DNA of 32,190 nucleotides from Magnetococcales bacterium. Lineage in GTDB: Bacteria > Pseudomonadota > Magnetococcia > Magnetococcales > JADFWT01. Position numbers and translations under genes: made by a program. Shown piece after piece: positions 18,990 to 28,375 of the stretch. Within the stretch, counting starts at the first letter, position 1; each line of letters begins with the position of its first letter. The notes beneath the pieces were generated by a model. That model was not told the DNA's origin, ran no database searches, and saw nothing but the letters and a program-made list of their open reading frames with translations. Location: contig JADFWT010000022.1 of the NCBI GenBank assembly GCA_015233785.1, forward strand, positions 1 through 32,190. Direction: 5' to 3'.

Positions 18990-21190
18990 GAGACAGCCCC
19001 CTTGCCCGCCGCCACCCATGCATGCCAAGCGCCTCGCAACGCATCACTGACATCGCGGGCATACTGAGGCTGGTCGCAGATTGGCGAGTCGGCCATCCGC
19101 TCCCGCAAACCGCTTCGAAGCTGCACCAACCTGGCAGGATCCGAAGCCAGCGCCACCACACGCTCCACATACGCCGCCAAATCTCTGCACACCAGCTCAT
19201 CCAGTCCCAGAGTCTTCAGAAAACTGGTGGCGTGGCGGCTGGCAAAGGTCTCCCCATGCACCGTGACCATGGGCACCCCCATCCAGAGCGCCTCCAGCGT
19301 CGTCAAGCCCCCGGAGTAGGGCTGGGTATCCAAGGCCAGATCGATGCCGTTGTACTGGGCTAGTAGCGCCTCATGAGGCCGGGCACCCTCTAGAATGACC
19401 CGACTGGGCGCCACGCCGTGCCGTGCCATCACCTCATGAATGCGTGCCACGTTAAAGGGGCTGTCCATACCGTTGTACATTAGCCATAACGTGCAGTGAG
19501 GCAGACGCTGCAAGATCTTAGACCACGTCTCAAGAATCGGCCCGTTGATCTTGGAAGGATTGCCGAAATTACCCAGCACAAAGCCACGCTGCATCGCCTC
19601 CAGAGGGCGGGGAGACACCGGCGGAGCGTACGACGGCGGGGTGTAACTGAGCCAAGCGTGAGGCAGTGTGATAATTCGCTCGGTATAATAGCGCTGCTCC
19701 TCCTCGGCAATGGCGTGGCGGTCACCGATCATCCAATCCATGGTGGGCAGACCTGTGGTGCTGACATAGCCGCACCAGGCAATTTGAACCGGGGCGGGCT
19801 TCTGGGCAAACACGCCCATACGGTTGTGGGCCGTGTGACCTGCCAGATCCATGAGAATATCAATCCCATCAGCATGGATGCGCCGGGCCAGCTCGTCATG
19901 CGCCATCGGCAACGTAAAGTGCCACTGGTGGGCATACCCCTCCAGCTGCTTGGTCATGGTATCCGGCCTGCGATCCGAATAGACGATGATCTCCAACTCA
20001 TCCGGCGGATAGTGCGCCAAAAACCCGGCCATCAGATAGCCCACCGGGTGCTGGCCTAAATCCGGCGATGAGAGGCCGATACGCAACCTTCGATCCGGAT
20101 TTGGATCGTTGCGATGCGGAAACGGCATCGGTAGAACCAGCCCCGAACCCCACGATCTGTGCAGCGCGTAGAGACGCTCCAAACTCTGACCGGGCATGTA
20201 CTGCTGACACAGAAGAAGATTGCTGTTGGCACCAGGATTATCCGGTTGAACGGCCAATACCTCCCGGTAACAAGCAACCGCTTCATCAAAGCGACCCAAT
20301 GTATAATGAATATTTCCTAGATTACTGATTGCATTTAGGAAATTATGCTTCAATGCCATGGCCTTCCGATAGGCCTCACCGGCATCGTCCAGCGCCCCTT
20401 GCTCTTTCAGCGCGTTGCCCAGATGGTTGTACGCTTCAGCAAAATCGCCCCGCAGCGCAATGGCCTTGCGTGCACACGCTACCGATTCATCCAGACGCCC
20501 CATAAGCCGCAAGGCATTGCTGAGATTGCAGTAACCCTCGGCATAGTCCGGCTGAACGGCCGTGGCCCGCTGATGATGGGCAATGGCCTCCTCCAGTTGA
20601 CCATGGGTCTCCAGCAAGTTACCGAGATTGCTAAGTAACTGGGGCGAATCAGGCGCAAACGCCACCCCCTGCCGATAACAGGCCAGCGCCTCAAAAGGCT
20701 TCTGTCGTTGCATATAGAGATTGCCCAAGCTATTGAGAAACAAAGCACTCTCTGGCTGCAGCGCCAGCGCGGCCTTAAAACTGTCCGTAGCCGCTTGCCA
20801 CTGACCCCGAGCACTCTGCATATGACCCAGTTGATGATGCAGCTCGGCAGCGTCCGGCTGCACCCGGAGCAACGTCTGAAAACTGAGGATGGCATCATCC
20901 AACTGCCCAAGCGCCTGCTGCGCCTGTCCGAGATTATGCAGTGTCTGGGCATCATTCGGTTGAATGGCCAACGCCTGTTCATAGCACGACACCGCCTCGG
21001 CCAGCCCGCCCAACATATGGTATGCCCCGCCAAGATTACTCAGGGCCGGAACGTTTTGCGGCTGCACCGCCAACACCTGCTGATAACAGGCCATGGCTCG
21101 CTCCAGCTCGCCGGCCTGATGCCAGGCTAAACCTTGATCAAGCGCCTGCTGCGCCTCGGCAGCCTGGGAAGATGGGATGTGTTGATTCAT
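18986..21190 (-). CDS. TPR-repeat protein with O-GlcNAc transferase (SPINDLY/OGT)-like C-terminal domain
   Basis: About ten TPRs. C-terminal LRIGLSSPDLGQHPVGYLM, DILMDLAGHTAHNRMGVFAQKPAPVQIAWCGYVSTTGLPTMDWMIGD, LDTQPYSGGLTTLEALWMGVPMVT. Confidence 0.93.
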   Translation of the reverse strand: MNQHIPSSQAAEAQQALDQGLAWHQAGELERAMACYQQVLAVQPQNVPALSNLGGAYHMLGGLAEAVSCYEQALAIQPNDAQTLHNLGQAQQALGQLDDAILSFQTLLRVQPDAAELHHQLGHMQSARGQWQAATDSFKAALALQPESALFLNSLGNLYMQRQKPFEALACYRQGVAFAPDSPQLLSNLGNLLETHGQLEEAIAHHQRATAVQPDYAEGYCNLSNALRLMGRLDESVACARKAIALRGDFAEAYNHLGNALKEQGALDDAGEAYRKAMALKHNFLNAISNLGNIHYTLGRFDEAVACYREVLAVQPDNPGANSNLLLCQQYMPGQSLERLYALHRSWGSGLVLPMPFPHRNDPNPDRRLRIGLSSPDLGQHPVGYLMAGFLAHYPPDELEIIVYSDRRPDTMTKQLEGYAHQWHFTLPMAHDELARRIHADGIDILMDLAGHTAHNRMGVFAQKPAPVQIAWCGYVSTTGLPTMDWMIGDRHAIAEEEQRYYTERIITLPHAWLSYTPPSYAPPVSPRPLEAMQRGFVLGNFGNPSKINGPILETWSKILQRLPHCTLWLMYNGMDSPFNVARIHEVMARHGVAPSRVILEGARPHEALLAQYNGIDLALDTQPYSGGLTTLEALWMGVPMVTVHGETFASRHATSFLKTLGLDELVCRDLAAYVERVVALASDPARLVQLRSGLRERMADSPICDQPQYARDVSDALRGAWHAWVAAGKGAVS

Positions 21191-21396
21191 ACCACTCTTT
21201 CACGGGATGTTGACCTGCCGCCAGAATGGCAGACCGCTCTTCTCAGCACCATCCTGCCTGAAATTCACAGCAAACGCCATTCGAACCCAATGTCCTGATG
21301 CCATCTATCATAACCTTAATACAATCGGATTATTATAACCATCCAGATGCCATTGGAGAGGATGCTTGACTTGCTGTCTCATCTGACTCAGCCTGG

Positions 21397-21461
21397 ATGG
21401 ATGACTATCTCACCAAGCCCGCACGCTGGCGTATGTGCTGGAACATGTGCTGGAGACGTAG
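21397..21461 (+). pseudogene. Response-regulator receiver-domain C-terminal remnant
   Basis: MDDYLTKPAR then, after a frameshift, LAYVLEHVLET* resembles the end of a REC domain (compare MDDYITKPIDRSKLYAALVRWI at about 26.3 kb). Confidence 0.5.
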
Positions 21462-21696
21462 AAGAGTGCCGCATCCAACAGCTCCATAGACACCACTCAT
21501 TCCACCTCACGAGAGACCGCTGGCGACACCCCCACAACACACCCATCTTTCCCACCGCGCCCATTGGGTATACAATTCAGCAAAGAGCACCCTCCCCCGT
21601 CGGCGCGCCCCATGGTCGCCAACCGGATCGGTTGCCCTTGGGACGCATGGTACAATGCGCCCTTTGTCTATCCATCTATCGTGAAAAGAGGCCCTG

Positions 21697-22335
21697 ATGA
21701 TCACCGTCATTGACTATGGTTCCGGCAATCTGCGCTCGGTGGCCAAGGCGCTGGAGAAAGTCGGCGGAAACCAAGTCACCGTGAGCGGCAAGCCTGAAGA
21801 CCTGATGAATGCCGACCGGCTGTTGCTGCCAGGGGTCGGAGCCTTTGCCGACTGCCTGCAAAATCTACAGAAAGCTGAACTGGACGAACCGATCCTGGAA
21901 CATATTCGCAAGGGTAAGCCCTTTCTTGGAATATGTGTCGGCATGCAGCTGCTCTTTTCCAGAAGCTTTGAGTTCGGCGAGCACAACGGGCTGGATCTGC
22001 TGGCCGGAGATGTGCTGGCCTTCAAGAAGGACATGACCGATCCGCTGGATCAAAGCCGCCACCTTAAGGTGCCGCACATGGGCTGGAGTCCGGTCCAACA
22101 GCAGCAGGAGCACCCCATGTGGGATGGTATTCCCGACGCCACGCACTTCTACTTTGTCCACTCTTTTTACGCCAAGCCAAACGATGAAAAGTTAACCGTC
22201 GGGGCGGCGGATTATGGCATGCGCTTCTGTGCAGCGGTCAGCCATGAAAATCTCTTTGCAACCCAATTTCACCCGGAAAAGAGCCAAGCCCACGGGCTGA
22301 AGCTGCTTGAGAACTTTGTCACCTGGAGAGCCTAA
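21697..22335 (+). CDS. hisH: Imidazole glycerol phosphate synthase subunit HisH
   Basis: IDYGSGNLRSVAKAL, LPGVGAFADC, FLGICVGMQLLF, ATQFHPEKSQAHGLKLL. Confidence 0.98.
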   Translation: MITVIDYGSGNLRSVAKALEKVGGNQVTVSGKPEDLMNADRLLLPGVGAFADCLQNLQKAELDEPILEHIRKGKPFLGICVGMQLLFSRSFEFGEHNGLDLLAGDVLAFKKDMTDPLDQSRHLKVPHMGWSPVQQQQEHPMWDGIPDATHFYFVHSFYAKPNDEKLTVGAADYGMRFCAAVSHENLFATQFHPEKSQAHGLKLLENFVTWRA

Positions 22336-22338
22336 ATC

Positions 22339-23088
22339 ATGATCGTCATTCCCGCTATCGACCTGAAAGATGGCCACTGCGTTCGCCTGTTTCAGGGCGA
22401 CATGAGCAAAGATACCGTCTACTCCGACGACCCTGGAGCCATGGCTAAAAAGTGGCAGGATCTGGGGGCAGAACGGCTCCACATGGTGGATCTCAACGGT
22501 GCCTTCGCCGGTGAGCCGGTCAATGCCGATGCCATCCGCGCCATTCTTGAAGCCGTCTCCATTCCGGTGCAGCTCGGCGGCGGGCTGCGCAATATGGAGA
22601 CCCTGGAAGCCTGCTTTAAAATCGGCCTGCAAACCGCCATTCTCGGCACCGTCGCCTATCGGGACCCCAAGTTTGTCGGCGAGGCGTGCCGCGCCTTTCC
22701 CGGACACATCTCGGTAGGTATCGACGCCAGAGGCGGCATGGTGGCCGTTGAAGGGTGGGCCGAAGCCACCAATATCGACGCCCTAACCCTGGCCCAGCAG
22801 TTCGAGGATGTGGGCGTGGCCGAGGTGATCTTTACCGACATCAGCCGCGATGGTGCCATGACCGGCCCCAACTACGACGCCACCCGAGAGCTGGCCGAGA
22901 CCATCTCGATTCCAGTGATTCTCTCCGGCGGCATCTCCTCCCTGGAGGATGTCAAGCAGGCTGCCGCCAATGCCGGCCCCTTCACCAACGGCAACCGCAT
23001 CTCCGGAGCCATCACCGGGCGGGCGCTCTATGACGGCAGTCTCGATTTTTCCGAGGCGGTGCGGGTGACGCAGGAGATGGCTGGGTGA
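22339..23088 (+). CDS. hisA: 1-(5-phosphoribosyl)-5-[(5-phosphoribosylamino)methylideneamino]imidazole-4-carboxamide isomerase
   Basis: IPAIDLKDGHCVRLFQGD, VQLGGGLRNMETLEA, IFTDISRDGAMTGPN, VILSGGISSLEDV. Confidence 0.97.
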   Translation: MIVIPAIDLKDGHCVRLFQGDMSKDTVYSDDPGAMAKKWQDLGAERLHMVDLNGAFAGEPVNADAIRAILEAVSIPVQLGGGLRNMETLEACFKIGLQTAILGTVAYRDPKFVGEACRAFPGHISVGIDARGGMVAVEGWAEATNIDALTLAQQFEDVGVAEVIFTDISRDGAMTGPNYDATRELAETISIPVILSGGISSLEDVKQAAANAGPFTNGNRISGAITGRALYDGSLDFSEAVRVTQEMAG

Positions 23089-23211
23089 CGGTTGCTGCAC
23101 CAGAAAGTTGGGATGCGGCATTCGCCTATGAACTGCTGCCCATGCTGGAAACCTCGCCACCAACGCTTCTTGGCGCAAAGTCGATCTCATGGGAGCCGGG
23201 AAGGAGGAGGG

Positions 23212-23353
23212 GCCGGAAATAGAAATTCGCTTTCCAATCCCATGGATCAGCGTCGAAAAGAACGTTGCCCTGGAGTGTGCCCTGATCGAACGCTGTATGG
23301 AAAAAAAATTGTCCGCCCATGTGATGCGCTGGATCTCGATTAAGTTCTATTAA
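23212..23353 (+). pseudogene. Short coding-like remnant upstream of the HEPN remnant
   Basis: GPEIEIRFPIPWISVEKNVALECALIERCMEKKLSAHVMRWISIKFY*. Looks like the C-terminus of a small protein. The frame is closed upstream with no good start; boundaries are approximate. Confidence 0.35.
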
Positions 23354-23356
23354 GCC

Positions 23357-23518
23357 ATGACCATTCAACCTAATGAGCTATTGCAATTCGCCCAGGAACT
23401 GTTGTGGCATGAAAACGAAGTGGCATGGCGCACCTCATGCAGCCGTGCTTACTACGCCGCCTGCCAAGGGGATGACATGACCTTCACCCCTCCCCCACCC
23501 CACCCCCATCTATGTTAG
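23357..23518 (+). pseudogene. HEPN-domain-like N-terminal remnant
   Basis: MTIQPNELLQFAQELLWHENEVAWRTSCSRAYYAACQG resembles the HEPN N-terminus (..SRAYYAAFH). It then becomes low-complexity and stops after 53 codons. Confidence 0.5.
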
Positions 23519-23580
23519 ACTCCCGACGGGGGATCGGATCCGCCGGATGGTGATGAAACCTACCGGCATGGGGGCCATAG

Positions 23581-26500
23581 ATGTTTGATTTTCAAAATTT
23601 TACACTGCAAAGCATGACCCGTTGCGGACAGCAGATTGAACAGGGGTGCGCACCCGCCACCACTCTGGAACAGGCCAGCACCCTCATTTCCCGTTTCTTT
23701 TTTGACCACTTTATCGACCGAAAAAACGACGAAAAATCATGTGTTTTGGTGCAGTGTTTCTGTGTGCAGGCGTTCAAAACCCTCGATGGCGTGCTGAGAG
23801 AGGCCGCCATCCAGAGCATGTCTCCTATCAACATCGCTCCCAATGCCAAATTTCTCACCCTGATGGGCACCGCCGGTGTTGAGGCCGATTGGTGCTTTCC
23901 GGAACGCGCCGAAGAGCACCTGGCAACGCCCCTGGTCGATGAAAAACAGGTGATGGCCAACCCCATGTTGCGCCATCTGCTCTACCAGCTGGAGATCAAC
24001 CCCAAACACCTCATCAATCCCACCTCGAAACAGATGGAGACCCTTAGCGAAACAACCTTTAACCTGTTTCACATCGCCCAGGCCCAGGGAAGCGCCTACA
24101 TCCCCGATCAGAAGCGCATGATCCGACCCTACGGCGTGCGCTCCCTGCTGGGCATTACCAACGCACTGCCCACCGGCAACCTCTATCTCACCCTGATCTA
24201 CTCCAAAACCCCCATCCCCTACCGAACCGCCCATCTGTTTCGCAACATCGCTCTCAATATCAAAATGGCACTGGTCCCGGCCATGAGCGCTCGCTACCTG
24301 CTTGACGAAATGCGCGAAAGCTATCAGACCCGCTATAAAAATGATGCCCGCATGCAGTTAGAAACCCGTGGAGACACCTACCATAAGCTGTTGGATATAT
24401 TCCGAGAAACCGCTATCGAGCAGGCCAATCGCCACCACCATATGCTGGCTTACGCCCACGGCATCCTCACCTCTTTGGAAGATCTGGTACTGGTAACGCA
24501 TCGCGGCTTCGTAGAGTCGGTTAACCTCGACCACTGGCTCGGCTACGCCAAAGGCGACCTGATGGGACGCCCGCTGGAAGAGACGCTGCGCGAAGTGAGA
24601 GCCATTGTCTTCACCCCACGCCTGATCAACAAACTGCGACGGGAGGGAACACTCTCCGCTGTAGAGACCGCACTGCTGGACCGGAGCGGTGAGAGCATCC
24701 CCATGCTGATCTCCGCCTCCATGATGGAGAGCGGCGATATCGGCCATGGCGAACGACTGATCTACGTCTGCAAAAATATCTCCGAGTTCAAAAGCGCCCA
24801 GCAGGAGCTGCACTCCAAAGAGGCCGAACTGCTGGCCGCAGAAAGCACCAACCGCGCCAAAAGCGAGTTCCTGGCCAATATGAGCCACGAGATCCGTACC
24901 CCTATGAATGCCGTCATCGGTCTCACCGATCTGGCGCTGCAACACCACCCAACACCCGATATTCAGGACTATCTGACAAAAATCTCCAGCGCCTCCCGCT
25001 CCCTGCTGAGAATTATTAACGACATCCTCGACTTCTCCAAAATAGAAGCCGGAAAGCTCGATCTGGAGTCCCAACCCTTCCTACTGCGGGAGACCTTTGA
25101 AAACCTGGCCGATCTATTTCGTGCCCAGGCCGCTGAAAAGGGTGTGGAGCTGATTCTCTGCGTGGCCGAAGCGTGCCGGTTTCAACTGGTGGGCGACTCG
25201 CTGCGCCTGGAACAGATCCTCATGAACCTGATCGGCAATGCCCTAAAGTTCACCCAGAACGGCGAAATCGAAGTGCAGGTGGAGAGCACCCGGGAGACCG
25301 CTTCCTATCTGATGCTGCGTTTTTCGGTACGCGATACCGGTGTCGGCATGACCCCGGAACAGGTCAAGCGCATCTTTGGCGCCTTCTCTCAGGCCGATAG
25401 CTCTACCACTCGTAAATATGGTGGAGCCGGACTGGGTCTCACCATCAGCCGTCGCCTCACCGCTATGATGGGGGGTGATCTCTGGGTGGAATCCAGACGG
25501 CACCAGGGCAGTACCTTCTTCTTTACCGCCCGTTTCGGTCGCCGACTGAAGCCGGAGACAGAACAACTCATCCCCCCCGATAAGATACTCCATCTCCGGG
25601 TGCTGGTGGTGGATGACAACCCCGCCGCCAGGAATGCCATCTGCCGCATGCTGAACGCCTTTGGCCTCCAAACCACCAGCGCCGCCTCCGGTAAAGAGGC
25701 GATCCGCTGCTTGCAACAGCATGCCGAAAGCCCTATGCAACTGGCCCTGGTGGATAAAGAGATGCCGCACATGGATGGGCTGGAAACCTGCCGCCGCCTC
25801 AAAGCCGTTAATCCGGTGAGCGCACTTAAAACCGTCCTTATGCACCCCTTTGACCCCAACACCTCCCAAAACCAACACCGCTTTCACAGCGCCATCAACG
25901 CCAAGCTGATCAAACCTGTCAACTGCGCCCTGCTGTTTGAAACCATCATGGGACTGTTTGGCCAACCGCTTCCCCCATCACTCCGCACACAGGTCCCCAA
26001 CCTCAATACCGAGCGCGTGGTGGAGTGTATCGGAGGAGCCCGTGTGCTGCTGGTGGAAGATAATCCCATCAACCAACAGGTGGCCGGGGAGATCCTCGCA
26101 GGCGTCGGTCTCACTGTGGCGTTCGCCGATAATGGCCGCATTGCTATTGAAAAAGTGGAGGTTGGCGCCTTCGATGTGGTGCTGATGGATATCCAGATGC
26201 CGGAGATGGATGGCTACGCCGCCACCGCCGCCATTCGCGCCATGCCGCCACCGTGCAAAGGGTTGCCGATTCTGGCCATGACCGCCCACGCCATGAGCGG
26301 TGATCGGGAACGCTGCCTCTCGGCCGGTATGGATGACTACATCACCAAACCCATCGACCGCAGCAAGCTCTATGCAGCGCTCGTGCGCTGGATCAAACCC
26401 CGTGACCGCTCCGCACCCCCCTCCGTCACGCCGTCACAGACCGCCGCCACCCCTCAATCGGTACTGCCGGCCTCGATGCCGGGAATCGATCTTCCCAGTG

Positions 26501-27090
26501 CCCTGGATCGGCTCGGGGGCAATCGAACGCTGCTGGAGTCGCTACTAAGAACCTTTCATAGCGACCATGCCGACGCCCACCAGACCCTGACCCAAACCCT
26601 GGCCGGTCAACGGGCTGATGACCAAGCGCAAGCCCGGCAACAGGCCCATGCCATCAAGGGCATCGCCGGTAATCTCTCCGCCACCGGACTCTTTGAGGTT
26701 GCCAAAGCACTGGAGAGCGCCATCAAAAGACGGGAAGCCGATCTCTACACCCCCCTTATGAAACGCTTCGAGCAGGCCCTGAATGAGGTGATGGAGGCCA
26801 TTGCCGCTCTACCGCCACCCATTACGGCAGAGCAAGAGCCGCTGGATACGGATGCCCCCCTGGAGATGGAGAAAATCAGGCCGCTGACAGAGAGACTCGC
26901 CCGACAACTCCAGGAAGCCGCCATCGACGCCGAAGAGACCCTGAAGCAACTAACGCCGCTGATGCGTCCCGCTTCCCCCCCGGTGCATGACCTCATGCAA
27001 AAGGTTCAAAATGCCGTGGATCAATTTGATTTTGAAATAGCTTCGGAAGCGCTCACTAAAATGATGCAAGCACTCTCTTCAGACGGCTGA
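23581..27090 (+). CDS. Hybrid sensor histidine kinase (N-terminal sensor, PAS, HisKA, HATPase, two REC, HPt)
   Basis: H-box EFLANMSHEIRTPMNAVIGLTDLAL, HATPase (NLIGNALKFTQNGEIEV, DTGVGMTPEQ, GAGLGLTISRRL), REC1 (VLVVDDN..LALVDKEMPHMDG), REC2 (VLLVEDNPINQQV..VLMDIQMPEMDG), HPt (QQAHAIKGIAGNL). Confidence 0.96.
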   Translation: MFDFQNFTLQSMTRCGQQIEQGCAPATTLEQASTLISRFFFDHFIDRKNDEKSCVLVQCFCVQAFKTLDGVLREAAIQSMSPINIAPNAKFLTLMGTAGVEADWCFPERAEEHLATPLVDEKQVMANPMLRHLLYQLEINPKHLINPTSKQMETLSETTFNLFHIAQAQGSAYIPDQKRMIRPYGVRSLLGITNALPTGNLYLTLIYSKTPIPYRTAHLFRNIALNIKMALVPAMSARYLLDEMRESYQTRYKNDARMQLETRGDTYHKLLDIFRETAIEQANRHHHMLAYAHGILTSLEDLVLVTHRGFVESVNLDHWLGYAKGDLMGRPLEETLREVRAIVFTPRLINKLRREGTLSAVETALLDRSGESIPMLISASMMESGDIGHGERLIYVCKNISEFKSAQQELHSKEAELLAAESTNRAKSEFLANMSHEIRTPMNAVIGLTDLALQHHPTPDIQDYLTKISSASRSLLRIINDILDFSKIEAGKLDLESQPFLLRETFENLADLFRAQAAEKGVELILCVAEACRFQLVGDSLRLEQILMNLIGNALKFTQNGEIEVQVESTRETASYLMLRFSVRDTGVGMTPEQVKRIFGAFSQADSSTTRKYGGAGLGLTISRRLTAMMGGDLWVESRRHQGSTFFFTARFGRRLKPETEQLIPPDKILHLRVLVVDDNPAARNAICRMLNAFGLQTTSAASGKEAIRCLQQHAESPMQLALVDKEMPHMDGLETCRRLKAVNPVSALKTVLMHPFDPNTSQNQHRFHSAINAKLIKPVNCALLFETIMGLFGQPLPPSLRTQVPNLNTERVVECIGGARVLLVEDNPINQQVAGEILAGVGLTVAFADNGRIAIEKVEVGAFDVVLMDIQMPEMDGYAATAAIRAMPPPCKGLPILAMTAHAMSGDRERCLSAGMDDYITKPIDRSKLYAALVRWIKPRDRSAPPSVTPSQTAATPQSVLPASMPGIDLPSALDRLGGNRTLLESLLRTFHSDHADAHQTLTQTLAGQRADDQAQARQQAHAIKGIAGNLSATGLFEVAKALESAIKRREADLYTPLMKRFEQALNEVMEAIAALPPPITAEQEPLDTDAPLEMEKIRPLTERLARQLQEAAIDAEETLKQLTPLMRPASPPVHDLMQKVQNAVDQFDFEIASEALTKMMQALSSDG

Positions 27091-27226
27091 AGCAAACGGC
27101 ATTCAGACAACACTGGCGTCCCCTCGTCCGGCACGGCACAATCGTCATAAATCGAACCGCCCAACGTTCGGCATGCCCGGCGATGGGCGCTTGGCAACCC
27201 ATCATCAGCACCAAGGAACCGCACCC

Positions 27227-28165
27227 ATGCCCCAGGATGAGATTCAACCCGTTATCCTCATTGTGGATCGGAGTCAGGAGAACATCGATACCCTGACGGA
27301 CATGTTGCAAGAGAGCGGTATCGTGCGCCATGCCAGCCAGGCCGAGCAGGCACTGCAAGAGGCCTATGAAAGCGTGCCGGACCTGATTCTTCTGGCCATG
27401 GACCAGGCGTCCGAAGAGGGGTTTGAGATCTGCCGCCGACTCAAGGCAGAAGATATCACCCGTGACGCCCCTATCATCATGATGGGCAAGGGCATCCATG
27501 CCGTGGATGCCGAAATGGGGCTGGAAGCCGGGGCGGTGGATTTTATCTCCCAACCCATTATCGCACCCATCCTGCGGGCACGCGTGGCCCACCACATTGC
27601 CATGCACCATCAACGGGATGTCCTGGAGAGCCTGGCTATTATCGATCCCATCACCGACCTACCCAACCGGCGCCATTTTGAACAGACCCTGGAGATGGAG
27701 TGGCGACGAGCCGCACGGGCCAAAGATCACCTGTCACTGCTGCTCATCGATGTAGACCCCTTCAACGATATCGCCAACCGGTTTGGTTACGACGCCGCCG
27801 AAGAGCTGCTGCAACAAGTGGCCAGAGCCATGGCCGATACGCTGCTGCGCGCCACCGATCTGATCTCCTATCTCCAGGATGCCACCTTTGTGGCGCTACT
27901 GCCGGAAGTAGACCCGGATGGCGCTAACGACACCGCCGAACGGCTCCGTGCCCAGGCCGCCGCCATCTCCAACGACCCGGAGAACCATCCCATCTCCATC
28001 AGCATTGGCTGCGCCACCACCACTCCCCAGCCTGGCAGCAGCCCCGAAGAGCTGATGGATGCCGCCGACAATATGCTCAATACCGCCATCGACGAAGGAC
28101 GGGACCGGGTGAAATCCATCCTCTGCGGCAATACCGTGGTCTACGCCGCCGCTCAACCCGCCTAA
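27227..28165 (+). CDS. REC-GGDEF-like protein with degenerate receiver and GGDEF sites
   Basis: Receiver-like N-terminus (VILIVDRSQENIDTLTDML...DLILLAMDQASEEGFEICRRLK). GGDEF-like C-terminus (DPITDLPNRRHFEQTLEMEW, LLLIDVDPFNDIANRFGYDAAEELLQQVA, ISIGCAT). Start set at the Met in PMPQDE. Confidence 0.88.
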   Translation: MPQDEIQPVILIVDRSQENIDTLTDMLQESGIVRHASQAEQALQEAYESVPDLILLAMDQASEEGFEICRRLKAEDITRDAPIIMMGKGIHAVDAEMGLEAGAVDFISQPIIAPILRARVAHHIAMHHQRDVLESLAIIDPITDLPNRRHFEQTLEMEWRRAARAKDHLSLLLIDVDPFNDIANRFGYDAAEELLQQVARAMADTLLRATDLISYLQDATFVALLPEVDPDGANDTAERLRAQAAAISNDPENHPISISIGCATTTPQPGSSPEELMDAADNMLNTAIDEGRDRVKSILCGNTVVYAAAQPA

Positions 28166-28375
28166 AGGGCACGCCTCTTGGAAGCACATCGCCCCTCCAC
28201 TCGGCTCGACTCCACCTTGTGAACCGCAATCAACATATTGATCGTACAAATCAATATTCTATAGAAGCGCTTGGCGCATCCCACCTTGAATGTTAGCATG
28301 TGAGTGGGATGCATTATTATATTTTTTACGAGGGGATGCGGTGGGCCGCACGTCGTTCAAAGAGGGAGCTGCGCC

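Noticed and set aside
21347-21697. Plus-strand 116 aa ORF upstream of hisH
   Set aside because: Low-complexity and His/Pro-rich with no RBS. The recognisable receiver-domain fragment lies in a different frame.
23519-23580. Riboswitch-like leader before the hybrid kinase (GC-rich stems, ...GGTGATGAAACCTACCGGCATGGGGG...)
   Set aside because: It contains short imperfect stems but I could not match it to any riboswitch consensus. An Infernal/Rfam search would decide.
24358-25965. Minus-strand ORFs 24358-25074 and 25243-25965
   Set aside because: They are shadow ORFs opposite the hybrid histidine kinase with typical antisense composition.
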